From Hahella chejuensis KCTC 2396 (GTDB taxonomy: Bacteria > Pseudomonadota > Gammaproteobacteria > Pseudomonadales > Oleiphilaceae), in assembly GCF_000012985.1 (NCBI RefSeq), contig NC_007645.1, positions 7,057,001 to 7,121,000 on the forward strand: a stretch of DNA of 64,000 bases, written 5' to 3'. Positions 1 through 8,665 of this stretch are shown piece by piece. Below the pieces are notes generated by a model. It was not told where the DNA came from. It ran no database searches and was given only the letters and a program-made list of their open reading frames with translations. How positions within the stretch are numbered: the first letter of the stretch is position 1; every line of letters starts with the position of its first letter. Made by a program: the position numbers and the translations under genes.

Positions 1-2322
1 GCCAAATTGGTTGTAGTCGTTCACATACAGCGAGCCCATGTAGACCTGCATGGTTTCAAATACGTCGTTCAGAGACACGTTGTGAGACTTCGCCTTCTCC
101 CGGTCCACGTCCACGTCGATCTGCGGCACGTTGACCTGGAAGCTGCTGAACAAACCGGTCAGACCAGGAGTCGCCCAGGCTTTCTGCACGATGTTCTGGG
201 TTTGCGCATACAGCTCGTTGTAGCCCATGCTGGCGCGATCTTCGACCTGCAGACGGAAACCGCCGATGGTGCCCAGCCCCATGACAGGCGGCGGCGGGAA
301 AATCGCCACAAAGGCTTCCTTGATAGCGCTGTACTCGCCATTCAACTGTCCTGCGATAGCGCCAGCGGACAGAGAGGGATCTTTACGTTCCTCAAAAGGC
401 TTCAGGGTCACGAACACGATGCCGCTGTTAGGGGCGTTCACAAAGCCGTTCACGGACAAACCAGGGAAGGCTACAGCGGATTCCACGCCGGGATGCTTCA
501 GCGCGATGGCGGACATTTCCCGGATCACGTCTTCCGTACGATCCAGCGAGGCCGCGTCCGGCAACTGCGCGAAGGACACCAGATACTGCTTGTCCTGCTG
601 CGGCACGAAGCCCACCGGGGTGGCCTGGAACTGATGATAGGTCAGGCCGATCAGGCCGCCGTACACCACCAGAATCACCAGACCGCCGCGAATGATGCGT
701 TTCACGCCCCAGGTATAGGCATTGGATGCCTTCGCAAAGAACTTGTTGAAAGGCGCGAACAACCAGCGACCGAACAGGCCGTCGATAATGCGGCTCAACA
801 GATCTTTCTTGGCGCTATGCGGTTTCAACAGCACAGCGGACAGAGCCGGACTCAGGGTCAGTGAGTTGATCGTCGAAATGATCGTGGAGATCGCAATGGT
901 CAACGCAAACTGTTTATAAAACTGGCCGGTCAGACCAGAAATAAACGCAGTCGGAATAAATACCGCACTCAGCACCAGAGAGGTCGCGATAATCGGACCG
1001 GTCACTTCTTTCATGGCCTGCTTGGTGGCTTCCACCGGCGTCATACCCAACTCGATATTACGCTCGACGTTTTCCACCACCACGATGGCGTCGTCAACCA
1101 CGATGCCGATAGCCAACACCAGTCCAAACAGCGACAACGCGTTCAGCGAGAAACCGAACAGATACATCACCGCGAAGGTACCCACCAGGGAGACCGGCAC
1201 CGCCACCAATGGGATAATTGAGGCGCGCCAGGTCTGCAGGAACAACACCACAACGATGACGACCAGCAGAATGGCTTCCAGCAGAGTTTGCACTACCGCT
1301 TTGATGGAGCCTTTTACGAAAACCGTAGGGTCATAAACGATGGAGTAGTCCACGCCTTCCGGGAACGTCTTCTTCAATTCCGCCATAGTGGCGCGCACGT
1401 TGTCGGAAATTTCAATGGCGTTGGAGCCGGGACGCTGGAAGATCGGCAACGCCGCCGCAGGCTTGTTATTCAACAAAGAGCGCAAAGCATAAGTGCTGGA
1501 GCCCAGTTCCACGCGACCGACGTCTTTCAGGCGGGTCATTTCCCCATTCGGACCGACGCGCACAATAATGTTTTCAAACTCTTCCGTGGATTCCAGACGG
1601 CCTTTCACGTTGATCAGCAACTGAAAGTCGCTGGCGCTGGGAGACGGCGGCGCCGCCAGGGTACCCGCCGCCACCGCGCGGTTCTGTTCACGGATGGCAT
1701 GCAGCACGTCGCTGGTGGTCAGATTCAACGCAGCCACTTTTTCCGGGTCCAGCCAGATGCGCAGAGAGTAATCCCCGGCGCCGAACACACGCACGGCGCC
1801 AACGCCTTCAATACGCGACAGCGCGTCTTTCACGTTCAAGGTGGCGTAGTTCGCCAGGTAAAGGGTGTCGTAACGGTTATCCGGCGACACCATGTGCACA
1901 ACCATGGTCAGGTCCGGCGAGGATTTCTCCGTCGTAACGCCTAATCGCTGCACTTCATTGGGCAGGCGCGGCAAAGCGCGGCTGACGCGGTTCTGCACGT
2001 CCACCTGAGCTTCGTCGAGATCCGTTCCCAGGGCGAAGGTCACCGTCAACGCCATGCGGCCGTCGGAAGAAGCCTGGGAAGACATATACAGCATGTTCTC
2101 CACGCCGTTGATCTCTTGCTCCAACGGCGAGGCGACAGTTTCAGCGATAACCTTGGGGTTGGCGCCGGGATAGGTGGCGTTCACCACCACCGTGGGCGGA
2201 ACCACTTCGGGGTATTCCGTAATAGGCAGCTCGAACACCGCCAATGCGCCGGCGATAAATATCATTATCGACAGCACGCCGGCCAATATCGGCCGATGAA
2301 TGAAATATTGCGACAGATTCAT
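1..2322 (-). CDS. RND-family multidrug efflux pump, inner-membrane subunit (3' end outside window)
   Basis: This is the proton-driven inner-membrane pump of a tripartite drug efflux complex of the AcrB/MexB type. The visible 774 residues start MNLSQYFIHRPILAGVL, the standard first membrane helix, and continue through the porter domain into the TM4 region with VVDDAIVVVEN, which carries the two adjacent Asp residues of the proton relay. Full-length members have about 1,050 residues, so roughly a quarter lies beyond base 1. The ATG at 2322 follows AAAGG by about nine bases. It is 12 bases downstream of the adaptor gene on the same strand, so the two form an operon. The outer-membrane partner is not in the window. 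Substrates cannot be told from the sequence. Confidence 0.95.
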   Translation of the reverse strand, partial: MNLSQYFIHRPILAGVLSIMIFIAGALAVFELPITEYPEVVPPTVVVNATYPGANPKVIAETVASPLEQEINGVENMLYMSSQASSDGRMALTVTFALGTDLDEAQVDVQNRVSRALPRLPNEVQRLGVTTEKSSPDLTMVVHMVSPDNRYDTLYLANYATLNVKDALSRIEGVGAVRVFGAGDYSLRIWLDPEKVAALNLTTSDVLHAIREQNRAVAAGTLAAPPSPSASDFQLLINVKGRLESTEEFENIIVRVGPNGEMTRLKDVGRVELGSSTYALRSLLNNKPAAALPIFQRPGSNAIEISDNVRATMAELKKTFPEGVDYSIVYDPTVFVKGSIKAVVQTLLEAILLVVIVVVLFLQTWRASIIPLVAVPVSLVGTFAVMYLFGFSLNALSLFGLVLAIGIVVDDAIVVVENVERNIELGMTPVEATKQAMKEVTGPIIATSLVLSAVFIPTAFISGLTGQFYKQFALTIAISTIISTINSLTLSPALSAVLLKPHSAKKDLLSRIIDGLFGRWLFAPFNKFFAKASNAYTWGVKRIIRGGLVILVVYGGLIGLTYHQFQATPVGFVPQQDKQYLVSFAQLPDAASLDRTEDVIREMSAIALKHPGVESAVAFPGLSVNGFVNAPNSGIVFVTLKPFEERKDPSLSAGAIAGQLNGEYSAIKEAFVAIFPPPPVMGLGTIGGFRLQVEDRASMGYNELYAQTQNIVQKAWATPGLTGLFSSFQVNVPQIDVDVDREKAKSHNVSLNDVFETMQVYMGSLYVNDYNQFG

Positions 2323-2334
2323 AACTGCTTACCT

Positions 2335-3621
2335 TTAGCCGCGAGGCTGTTCCAGTGCGGCGTTGGGAGAAACCTTGGCTGGTGCAGCCGCTTGCGCCGC
2401 CTCCAGACGGGCCTGCTCCGTCAAATACTGTTCCACGATCCGTTGTTGCGCGTAGAAACGCTCCAGCGCAGCTGGCTCCGCCATGGCGGTTTCCTGCGGC
2501 GTCACTTCAGAGCCGGGACGCACCCGTTGCAGACCATTCACCACGATTTTCTCGCCGGACTGCAGCCCCTTGCGAATCAGACGCAGGCCATCCACTTTCG
2601 GACCCAGCTCTACCGGGCGGTAGGTCACCTTGTTATCTTCGCCGAGCACCAGCACGAACTTGTTGCTCAGATCCGTATTGATGGCGCGGTCGTTGATCAA
2701 GATGCCTTCATGGCGGCCGCTGGCGATAATTCTGACGCGGGCGAACAGGCCGGGGGTGAACTCGTCGCTCTGGTTGTCAAACACCGCCCGACCGCGAATG
2801 GTGCCGGTTTCCGGATTCACCCGGTTATCCAGGAAGTCGATGTAGCCGGTATGAGAATAGTCCTGCTCGTCCGCCAGACTCATCAGCGCAGGATTATCCC
2901 CGTCGCGGGCGCTGGGACGGTCACCCCGGGCTACCTGATCACGGTATTTCAGATAGGTGCGCTCGTCGGCGTCGAAATAGGCGTAGACCTTGTCCGTGGA
3001 CACCAGCGTGGTGAGCAGACTCTGACCGGCCTGCACATAGTTGCCTTCAGTGATAACAGCGCGGGAGACGCGACCGGAAATGGGCGCCGTTACTTTGGTG
3101 AAGCTCAGGTTCAGCTTGGCCGACTCAAGCGCCGCCCGAGTGGACTGCACCTGGGCGCGAGCCTGACTCAGTTGGCTCTCACGGCTGTCTACCTGTTCCA
3201 CCGAAATGGCGTTCTGCTTTTTCAGGCTTTGCGCCCGCTTCATATCGCGCTCAGCAAGATCTAAACGCGCCTCAGCGCTGGTCAGATCCGCGTTCAAGCG
3301 ATTCACTTCCGCCTGAAAAGAACGAGGATCGATTTCAAACAGCAGATCGCCTTTGTTTACACGAGCGCCTTCTTCGAAGGTCACTTGATCGATGTAACCG
3401 GATACGCGCGGGCGTAACTCGACAGTTTGCGGCGCCTCCAGGCGACCGGTGAATTCATCCCATTCCGTAACGGGCTCGCTTAGCACAGTCGCGACGTCCA
3501 CCATTGGCGGCGCCATGGCGTGGCCTTGCTGTTGCGGAGGTTCAGCGGGTTGGCAGGCGCTTAACAGGACTGCCGTCGACACTGCCGCTCCGTATAGAAT
3601 GAGAGATCTGGAAAATTTCAT
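2335..3621 (-). CDS. RND efflux periplasmic adaptor (membrane fusion lipoprotein)
   Basis: This adaptor bridges the RND pump and an outer-membrane channel. The 428-residue product starts MKFSRSLILYGAAVSTAVLL followed by SAC, a lipobox that places lipid-modified Cys at residue 23. The body has the usual HlyD order: lipoyl half-motif (RVSGYIDQVTFEEGARV), alpha-helical hairpin rich in Glu, Arg and Gln, second lipoyl half (APISGRVSRAVITEG), beta-barrel and membrane-proximal domain. The C-terminal 50 residues are an Ala/Gln-rich tail, somewhat longer than usual. An upstream ATG at 3651 is in frame but has no ribosome site, whereas 3621 has AAAGGAG seven bases upstream and begins the signal peptide. 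It is co-transcribed with the pump and divergent from a LysR regulator, which probably controls it. Confidence 0.94.
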   Translation of the reverse strand: MKFSRSLILYGAAVSTAVLLSACQPAEPPQQQGHAMAPPMVDVATVLSEPVTEWDEFTGRLEAPQTVELRPRVSGYIDQVTFEEGARVNKGDLLFEIDPRSFQAEVNRLNADLTSAEARLDLAERDMKRAQSLKKQNAISVEQVDSRESQLSQARAQVQSTRAALESAKLNLSFTKVTAPISGRVSRAVITEGNYVQAGQSLLTTLVSTDKVYAYFDADERTYLKYRDQVARGDRPSARDGDNPALMSLADEQDYSHTGYIDFLDNRVNPETGTIRGRAVFDNQSDEFTPGLFARVRIIASGRHEGILINDRAINTDLSNKFVLVLGEDNKVTYRPVELGPKVDGLRLIRKGLQSGEKIVVNGLQRVRPGSEVTPQETAMAEPAALERFYAQQRIVEQYLTEQARLEAAQAAAPAKVSPNAALEQPRG

Positions 3622-3661
3622 GACAAGCTCCTTTGACTGACAGGCGCACAATAACCGGCCT

Positions 3662-3685
3662 CTACTGACAACCTGCTGTCAGTAG
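3662..3685. promoter_or_regulatory. Perfect inverted repeat between efflux operon and LysR gene
   Basis: CTACTGACA and its exact reverse complement TGTCAGTAG are separated by six bases. The repeat lies about 40 bases upstream of the adaptor start. No T-run follows on either strand, so an operator for a dimeric repressor is likelier than a terminator. The binding protein is unknown. Confidence 0.5.
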
Positions 3686-3736
3686 CTCCGTTAGCGCCTC
3701 AGGTTTTTTGCGATACTTGCATTCTGTTCGCAATCA

Positions 3737-3775
3737 TTGATATCGTCTAATTTATATTTGATATTCGATACATCA
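3737..3775 (+). promoter_or_regulatory. Candidate LysR-type binding region upstream of the regulator gene
   Basis: TTGATAT occurs at 3737-3743 and 3758-3764, 21 bases apart, which is two helical turns. The second copy is also the left arm of TGAT-N9-ATCA (3759-3775). Tandem sites on one DNA face next to an AT-rich promoter are typical for LysR autoregulation, so this is the likely site for the adjacent regulator. Confidence 0.45.
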
Positions 3776-3799
3776 TTAATTTTTATATGAAGGCTCGAT

Positions 3800-4789
3800 A
3801 TGCGTAACATAGATTTGAATTTGCTCGTTATTTTCGACGCCATCATGACCGAGAGCTCCATTAGCGGCGCGGCGGAGCGGCTTTCCATGACCCAGCCCGC
3901 GGTCTCCAATGCAGTGGCGCGCATGCGCCAGGTCTGGAACGACCCCTTGTTCGTAAAAAACGGGCGCGGCATCCAGCCCACCACCCACGCGCTCAGTCTA
4001 TGGCACCAGGTGAGCGGCCCATTGATTCAACTGAAGGACGCAGTCAACCCGCAAGACTTCGACCCATCGACCACCCGCAGACGCTTCCGCGTGGGCATGA
4101 GCGATATCACGACGGACCTGATCTGGCTGCCCATGCGCAGAATGGTGGAGACGGAAGCGCCTAACATCGATCTGCATGCCGTGCCCGCCAATGGCAATAA
4201 CTCGGAAAGCATCCTGACCAACGGTGAAGTGGACCTTATCGTGGGAGTGATGCAGGAGTTCCGCACCTCGTTCCGCAACGACTTTCTGTTCGAAAGCGAT
4301 TATGTTTGCGCCATGCGGAAAGACCATCCATTGGCCGCGGAACCGCTGACGCTGGAGAAATATCTAAAGGCGGACCATTTGTTGGTGTCCCTTACTGGAG
4401 AAGCCACCGGCTTCGTTGATATTACGCTCAGCCAGCAAGGGTTGAGTCGTCGTGTGGCGATGACGGTGAATCATTTCGCTTCCGTGCCGGCGTTGCTGGA
4501 AGGTAGCGACCTGATTTCCATCGTTCCCAACATGGTGATCGCCAAAGGCGCCAAATGCGGTTCACTGCACGTCACCAAACCGCCTCTGGAAATACGTCCA
4601 ACGCCGGTGTCCATGATCTGGCACGCCCGCCACGACCGCGATCCCGGGGTATTATGGCTCAGGGAAAAGATCAAGTTTTTCACTATCGCCGAGTGGCTTA
4701 AATACCTGCCAAGCTGTTGTCCGCAGGTGTGTCATTTACATCAATGGGATGATGTAGCGGCGGAAGGGGAAGAAGTCATCATGGACTGA
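3800..4789 (+). CDS. LysR-family transcriptional regulator (NodD/LeuO-like branch)
   Basis: A 329-residue DNA-binding regulator. The N-terminal winged helix (residues about 4-63) has the family signature RNIDLNLLVIFDAI and the recognition segment AAERLSMTQPAVSNAVARM. Residues about 90-300 form the effector-binding, periplasmic-binding-like domain. The first helix and the phrase NDPLFVKNGRGIQPT resemble the NodD/LeuO/SyrM branch rather than the CysB or metabolic branches. The gene is divergent from the RND operon by 178 bases, the classic arrangement for a local regulator. The C-terminus is about 20 residues longer than most and rich in Cys, His and acidic residues (SCCPQVCHLH); a metal or redox role is conceivable but unproven. 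The inducer is unknown. Confidence 0.9.
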   Translation: MRNIDLNLLVIFDAIMTESSISGAAERLSMTQPAVSNAVARMRQVWNDPLFVKNGRGIQPTTHALSLWHQVSGPLIQLKDAVNPQDFDPSTTRRRFRVGMSDITTDLIWLPMRRMVETEAPNIDLHAVPANGNNSESILTNGEVDLIVGVMQEFRTSFRNDFLFESDYVCAMRKDHPLAAEPLTLEKYLKADHLLVSLTGEATGFVDITLSQQGLSRRVAMTVNHFASVPALLEGSDLISIVPNMVIAKGAKCGSLHVTKPPLEIRPTPVSMIWHARHDRDPGVLWLREKIKFFTIAEWLKYLPSCCPQVCHLHQWDDVAAEGEEVIMD

Positions 4790-4817
4790 CCGCCATAAGC
4801 GGCCAGTCCGAGGGAAA

Positions 4818-5375
4818 TTATTTGTCGGAAGGCACGAACACCAGTTTACCCGGCGCTACTTTGAGATCCATATTGGTCAGAGACATGAACTGTCCCGCCA
4901 GATTGGCGTCATCCAGGCGGTACACTGGCATGGTTTCCAGCATCTGCGCCAGGAAGCGCATGGCGTTGTCCGTCACGGGCTTGAAATCGCCGTTGAAGTA
5001 AGGGGAGTCGATACGGCTGTCCAACAGGCGCAAACGGCGGATATACACGGCTTTTTCCTGGCTGTTGTAATAGGGCGCGCCCTCTACTTTCAGGAAAACG
5101 CCAACCGGCAGTTTCGCCATCAGCGCGTTGACCGCGACTTTTCCGTTCAGCTCCAACACTGCAACATCACGACCTTCCGGCCCCAGGGTGACATCCACTT
5201 TATCCAGCGCCAATGACAATGGCGACCCGGACTCCAGTTGCAGGCGGTCATAGCGACTCACCTGCTCCTGCATGTAACTCTCCAGGGTGGCCTCGCTAAT
5301 GCTGAAAGGCGACAGCGCCGCACAACCGCTCAACAGAGACATCAAAACCAAAATCGGTAAAAACAGTTTTTTCAT
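4818..5375 (-). CDS. DUF1439 lipoprotein (YceB-like)
   Basis: An exported lipoprotein of 185 residues. MKKLFLPILVLMSLLSGC ends in a lipobox (LSGC), so Cys18 should carry the lipid anchor. The mature part follows the DUF1439/YceB pattern: an N-terminal helix (SEATLESYMQEQVSRYD) and beta strands of a lipid-binding-like fold. Its biochemical role is not established. The start at 5375 is chosen because it begins the signal peptide; the frame is open upstream to 5453 but those residues look non-coding. A second protein of related design lies at 5970-6515, on the far side of a GNAT gene, an unusual pairing. Confidence 0.85.
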   Translation of the reverse strand: MKKLFLPILVLMSLLSGCAALSPFSISEATLESYMQEQVSRYDRLQLESGSPLSLALDKVDVTLGPEGRDVAVLELNGKVAVNALMAKLPVGVFLKVEGAPYYNSQEKAVYIRRLRLLDSRIDSPYFNGDFKPVTDNAMRFLAQMLETMPVYRLDDANLAGQFMSLTNMDLKVAPGKLVFVPSDK

Positions 5376-5468
5376 GTGGATTATTTCCAGAGTTCTTTGT
5401 CGTCCATCCTGCAATATGCCGACGCGAGGGGCAATAGCGTATATCCGCGTCATCCGCAGGGAGATGAA

Positions 5469-5909
5469 TCAGTCCGGGATCAAGCGCTTGCCCATGCTGA
5501 GGGACTGATCCTCCAAATAGCCCAGGGCAGTATAAAACCCGATGGCGGCCAGATTATCCTTACGGATCTGTAAGTTTATTTTCGGGCACCCCAACGCCAG
5601 CAGACGCCTCTGCAGCTCGTCCATTAATGCGCGCCCCCAGCCCGATCCCTGATATTGAGGGTCCACCGCCAGATAGTTCACCCAGCCGCGATGTCCCTCA
5701 TAACCTCCCATCACAGTCGCCGCCGGATGTCCGCGCCACTCTCCCACTAGAAACAAATCGACGCCGACCTCAAGTTTACGGTGAATGTCTTTGCGCGGGT
5801 CGTTCCAGGGACGCACCAAGCCGCATTTTTCCCATAAAACGACGACCTGATCTTCATCTTGCCGCTGGAAAGTTCTTATTATCAGTTCAGACTCATTAGT
5901 GGTTACCAT
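5469..5909 (-). CDS. GNAT-family acetyltransferase (YpeA-like)
   Basis: A 146-residue acetyl-CoA-dependent N-acetyltransferase. Motif A is clear: VNYLAVDPQYQGSGWGRALMDELQ carries the Q-x-x-G-x-G acetyl-CoA loop (positions about 90-105), and IGFYTALGYLED is motif B. The N-terminal IIRTFQRQDEDQVVVLWEKCGL and the central WNDPRKDI pattern match the YpeA branch, whose natural substrate is unknown. GTTACCATG at 5909 has GGAG about ten bases upstream; the longer in-frame start at 5975 would overlap the divergent gene and adds a Cys-rich stretch unlike the family. It lies 93 bases upstream of the DUF1439 lipoprotein gene on the same strand, so they could be co-transcribed. Confidence 0.87.
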   Translation of the reverse strand: MVTTNESELIIRTFQRQDEDQVVVLWEKCGLVRPWNDPRKDIHRKLEVGVDLFLVGEWRGHPAATVMGGYEGHRGWVNYLAVDPQYQGSGWGRALMDELQRRLLALGCPKINLQIRKDNLAAIGFYTALGYLEDQSLSMGKRLIPD

Positions 5910-5969
5910 GATCAAACGTCTCCGCCAGGAATTGAACAGGACGCATAAAACAACACAATAAAGAGCGGT

Positions 5970-6515
5970 ATGCAAAACTTAAGGCTTGCGTGGACTTACA
6001 AAATCAGTCGCAGCATCGTCAGGGCGCTGGCTTACAGGCTGGCCCTGACCGAACTCGACCTGCAGCGCTATCTCTCCGCGCATTTCCCCATTGAAACCAA
6101 AAGGTACCTGTTGGGCGTACGTTTGCATGATCCCTGGGTGCGCCTGGACGACGCCCGCAACCGCATCGCGGTCGGAGCAAGGGTGGAATTGCAGCTTCCC
6201 GGCGGCTTTATCTCCACCGGCGTCGTTGAGATGGAGGGCGTTCTCTCCTACTCACAGCAGGACGGCGCATTCTATCTCTTCGACCCGCAAATCACTGACT
6301 TGCAATTACATCCCATCCCCAGCCGCTATCTCAAACCGGCGCGCGCCGCCGTGCGTATTGCGCTATCCCGTTATGTCGCCGGCGCCCCTGTTTTCCAGTT
6401 CCGCATGGACAGCCTGCGCCATCGTCTGGCGCGCAGTCTGGTGAAGAACGTGGAAGTCCGTCGCGGCAAGCTGCGGGTGTGTTTTCGCTCCTCACAACAA
6501 AACTGTGAGACCTGA
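5970..6515 (+). CDS. DUF1439-like protein without lipobox
   Basis: A 181-residue protein whose core resembles YceB/DUF1439: LTELDLQRYLSAHFPIETK, then a strand-rich section with VELQLPGGFISTG and DPQITDLQL. It lacks a clear export signal. The N-terminus MQNLRLAWTYKISRSIVRAL is basic and amphipathic rather than hydrophobic, so location is uncertain. It is divergent from the GNAT gene. With the lipoprotein at 4818-5375 it gives two distant relatives flanking the acetyltransferase, consistent with an old duplication. Function is unknown. Confidence 0.7.
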   Translation: MQNLRLAWTYKISRSIVRALAYRLALTELDLQRYLSAHFPIETKRYLLGVRLHDPWVRLDDARNRIAVGARVELQLPGGFISTGVVEMEGVLSYSQQDGAFYLFDPQITDLQLHPIPSRYLKPARAAVRIALSRYVAGAPVFQFRMDSLRHRLARSLVKNVEVRRGKLRVCFRSSQQNCET

Positions 6516-6805
6516 GCCGACAGCGCCTAGGCTGTACAGGTGATACATAATCTCAGCTTCACCGCTATATTGGTTTGCCGGTAAGGCCGGACAACCCCAT
6601 ACGTAGGCCCCTGTTCCTAAGACATTCGACCGAATTGAAGGCATTCGGAGGTGGATGTATGGTTTATAATCTGAACACCAATAAATATAAAGGAGTCGCG
6701 GGAGCGCAGTCCCCTCTCGCCTTGGTGCACAGCCGACGGGGAGCAATCGGTACAACTAAGAAAAAGCTCTCTCTAATAAAACAATCTCATGCAATGGAAC
6801 CAACA

Positions 6806-8305
6806 ATGAAACTGTGCAAAAAACCCCTGCTTATAGGGATGATGACCGGACTGACGTTCACCGCCGCCAATGTCTACGCCAACGGTCCCGACAATATTGA
6901 TACCTACCGCAGCATCACTGCGAAAATCGTGGGCGGAGAAGAAGCGTCTGAAGGCGAATTCCCGTTCATGGTGTACCTGCAGTACAACGGTGGCCAGTGG
7001 TGCGGCGCTTCCGTGGTCAGCGACTATTATGTGCTCACCGCCGCGCACTGTACTTCCGGACGCTCCGCCAGCAGCTTCAAGGCGGTTGTAGGTCTACATC
7101 GTCAAAACGATATGAGCGACGCCCAGGTCATTCAGGTGACGGAAGTCATCAACCACCCGGGCTACAACTCCAACACCATGCAAAACGATATTGCGTTGTT
7201 GAAAGTCGCTCAGAAAATCGACGAAAAATACACCCGCATCACTCTGGGCGGATCTAACGATATCTATGACGGCCTCACGACCACAGTCATCGGCTGGGGG
7301 GATACGTCCGAAGGCGGCAACTCTCCCAACGCGCTGCAAAAAGTAGACGTGCCAGTCGTGTCTCTGGATGAATGCCGCAGCGCTTACGGCAGCAGCAACA
7401 TCCACAACCATAACGTCTGCGCCGGCCTCAAGCAGGGCGGTAAAGATTCATGTCAGGGCGACTCCGGCGGCCCATTGTTCATCAACCAGGCGGGGGAGTT
7501 CCGTCAATTGGGCGTGGTGAGCTGGGGCGACGGCTGCGCGCGGCCTAACAAGTACGGCGTCTATACAGCGGTGCCCAGCTTCACCAGCTGGATCAATTCC
7601 CATACCGGCGGAGATGATGGTGGAGACGACGGCGGGGATGATGGCGGCGACAACGGCGACGCCACCAGCCTGAGCAACGGCAAAGCCCTGACCGATCTGA
7701 GCGGGGCCGCCGGCAGCTCGAAATACTATGTGCTGGATGTTCCCGCTGGCGCCAGCGGCCTTTCCTTCAAGATTGCAGGCGGCTCCGGCGACGCCGACCT
7801 GTACGTGAAGGCGGGCGAGAAGCCGACTTCTTCCAGCTATGACTGCCGCCCCTATAAAAACGGCAACACCGAGTCCTGCGCGGACCTTCCCGTGAAGCCT
7901 GGCAAGTACTACGTCATGCTGCAGGGTTACAGCGCTTACAGCGGCCTGAGCCTGACCGGTTCTTACAGCGGCGGCGATGATGGCGGTGACAACGGCGACG
8001 GCAGCGAAGGCAACGGCGTTGAAAGCGGTCTGAGCGGCGGTTCTGGCGAGTGGCTGCATTTCAGCGACGTTATTCCAGAAGGCGTATCCACACTGACCGT
8101 TAAGATTTCCGGCGGCAGCGGCGACGCAGACCTGTACGTGCGTCAGGGCAGACAGCCCAGCGGCAGCCGGTTCCAGTGTCGTCCTTATAAAGACGGCAAC
8201 AACGAGTCCTGCGTCATTCCTAACCCTTCAGCCGGCGAGTGGTTTATGAGCCTGCGCGGCTATAGCGCTTTCAGTGGCGTCACTCTGGAGTGGACGTCTC
8301 AGTAA
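6806..8305 (+). CDS. Secreted trypsin-like serine protease with two C-terminal PPC domains
   Basis: A 499-residue extracellular protease. A signal peptide (about residues 1-27) and short propeptide end at the activation site K-IVGG (Ile41). The catalytic triad is His81 (TAAHC), Asp128 (NDIALL) and Ser220 (GDSGGP). Asp214, six residues before the Ser, sits at the base of the S1 pocket and predicts cleavage after Lys or Arg. The S1 domain is followed by a Gly/Asp-rich linker (bases about 7609-7662), a PPC domain, a second shorter Gly/Asp linker and a second PPC domain. The two PPC domains share SGDADLYV and CRPYK. PPC domains are usually removed during maturation and help secretion or substrate binding. 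An in-frame ATG at 6794 is the alternative start. The gene stands alone. Confidence 0.93.
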   Translation: MKLCKKPLLIGMMTGLTFTAANVYANGPDNIDTYRSITAKIVGGEEASEGEFPFMVYLQYNGGQWCGASVVSDYYVLTAAHCTSGRSASSFKAVVGLHRQNDMSDAQVIQVTEVINHPGYNSNTMQNDIALLKVAQKIDEKYTRITLGGSNDIYDGLTTTVIGWGDTSEGGNSPNALQKVDVPVVSLDECRSAYGSSNIHNHNVCAGLKQGGKDSCQGDSGGPLFINQAGEFRQLGVVSWGDGCARPNKYGVYTAVPSFTSWINSHTGGDDGGDDGGDDGGDNGDATSLSNGKALTDLSGAAGSSKYYVLDVPAGASGLSFKIAGGSGDADLYVKAGEKPTSSSYDCRPYKNGNTESCADLPVKPGKYYVMLQGYSAYSGLSLTGSYSGGDDGGDNGDGSEGNGVESGLSGGSGEWLHFSDVIPEGVSTLTVKISGGSGDADLYVRQGRQPSGSRFQCRPYKDGNNESCVIPNPSAGEWFMSLRGYSAFSGVTLEWTSQ

Positions 8306-8314
8306 GTCCTTTCA

Positions 8315-8334
8315 GGCGGCGCGAAAGCGCCGCC
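8315..8334 (+). terminator. Stem-loop terminator after the protease gene
   Basis: GGCGGCGC and GCGCCGCC form a perfect 8-bp stem closed by a GAAA tetraloop, starting 9 bases after the protease stop codon. The tail is C/T-rich rather than a pure T-run, so efficiency is uncertain. Confidence 0.65.
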
Positions 8335-8665
8335 CTCTCCCCCATCTCCTCACTGAATTCCTCGCTTTCTCCTGCTTTCACCACACGCAAGTTTGTGGAG
8401 TGATGAACGCCTCCGCCCCCTAAACATCACGTTTTTGGTAGTTCAAAAGGCGTAGTTAATAAAAATTAACAAAATTAATGTTTTAGCGAAATCCAGCAAC
8501 CACGCGCCCTCTCAGGCAGGGCGCCTAAAAATCGAACAATCACAGTAATTTACGCCAATTGGCGGAAGCGGGCCTCACGCCTACCCTGTATCCTCTCTTT
8601 TCAAGAGACGGGTATTTAGCCCGTTACACGACACCGTAAAAAATCTAAAAAAAGCGTGGAAATTG
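8335..8665. other. Non-coding leader region before the FadL-type porin gene
   Basis: No gene was seen here. The region has an AT-rich inverted repeat, GTTAAT-AAAA-ATTAAC at 8455-8470, followed by a further ATTAAT, which could be an operator or part of the promoter. Two small hairpins lie closer to the gene: TCTCTT-TTC-AAGAGA at 8594-8608 and ACGGG-N7-CCCGT at 8608-8624. They would sit in the 5' untranslated RNA of the porin gene. Confidence 0.4.

Noticed and set aside
2116-3264. Open plus-strand frame of 382 codons opposite the RND genes
   Set aside because: It covers the ends of two well-supported genes on the other strand and has no family features.
7448-8059. Open minus-strand Ala/Val-rich frame of 203 codons
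   Set aside because: It is the reverse of the protease linker and PPC domains; the composition comes from GGD codons read backwards.
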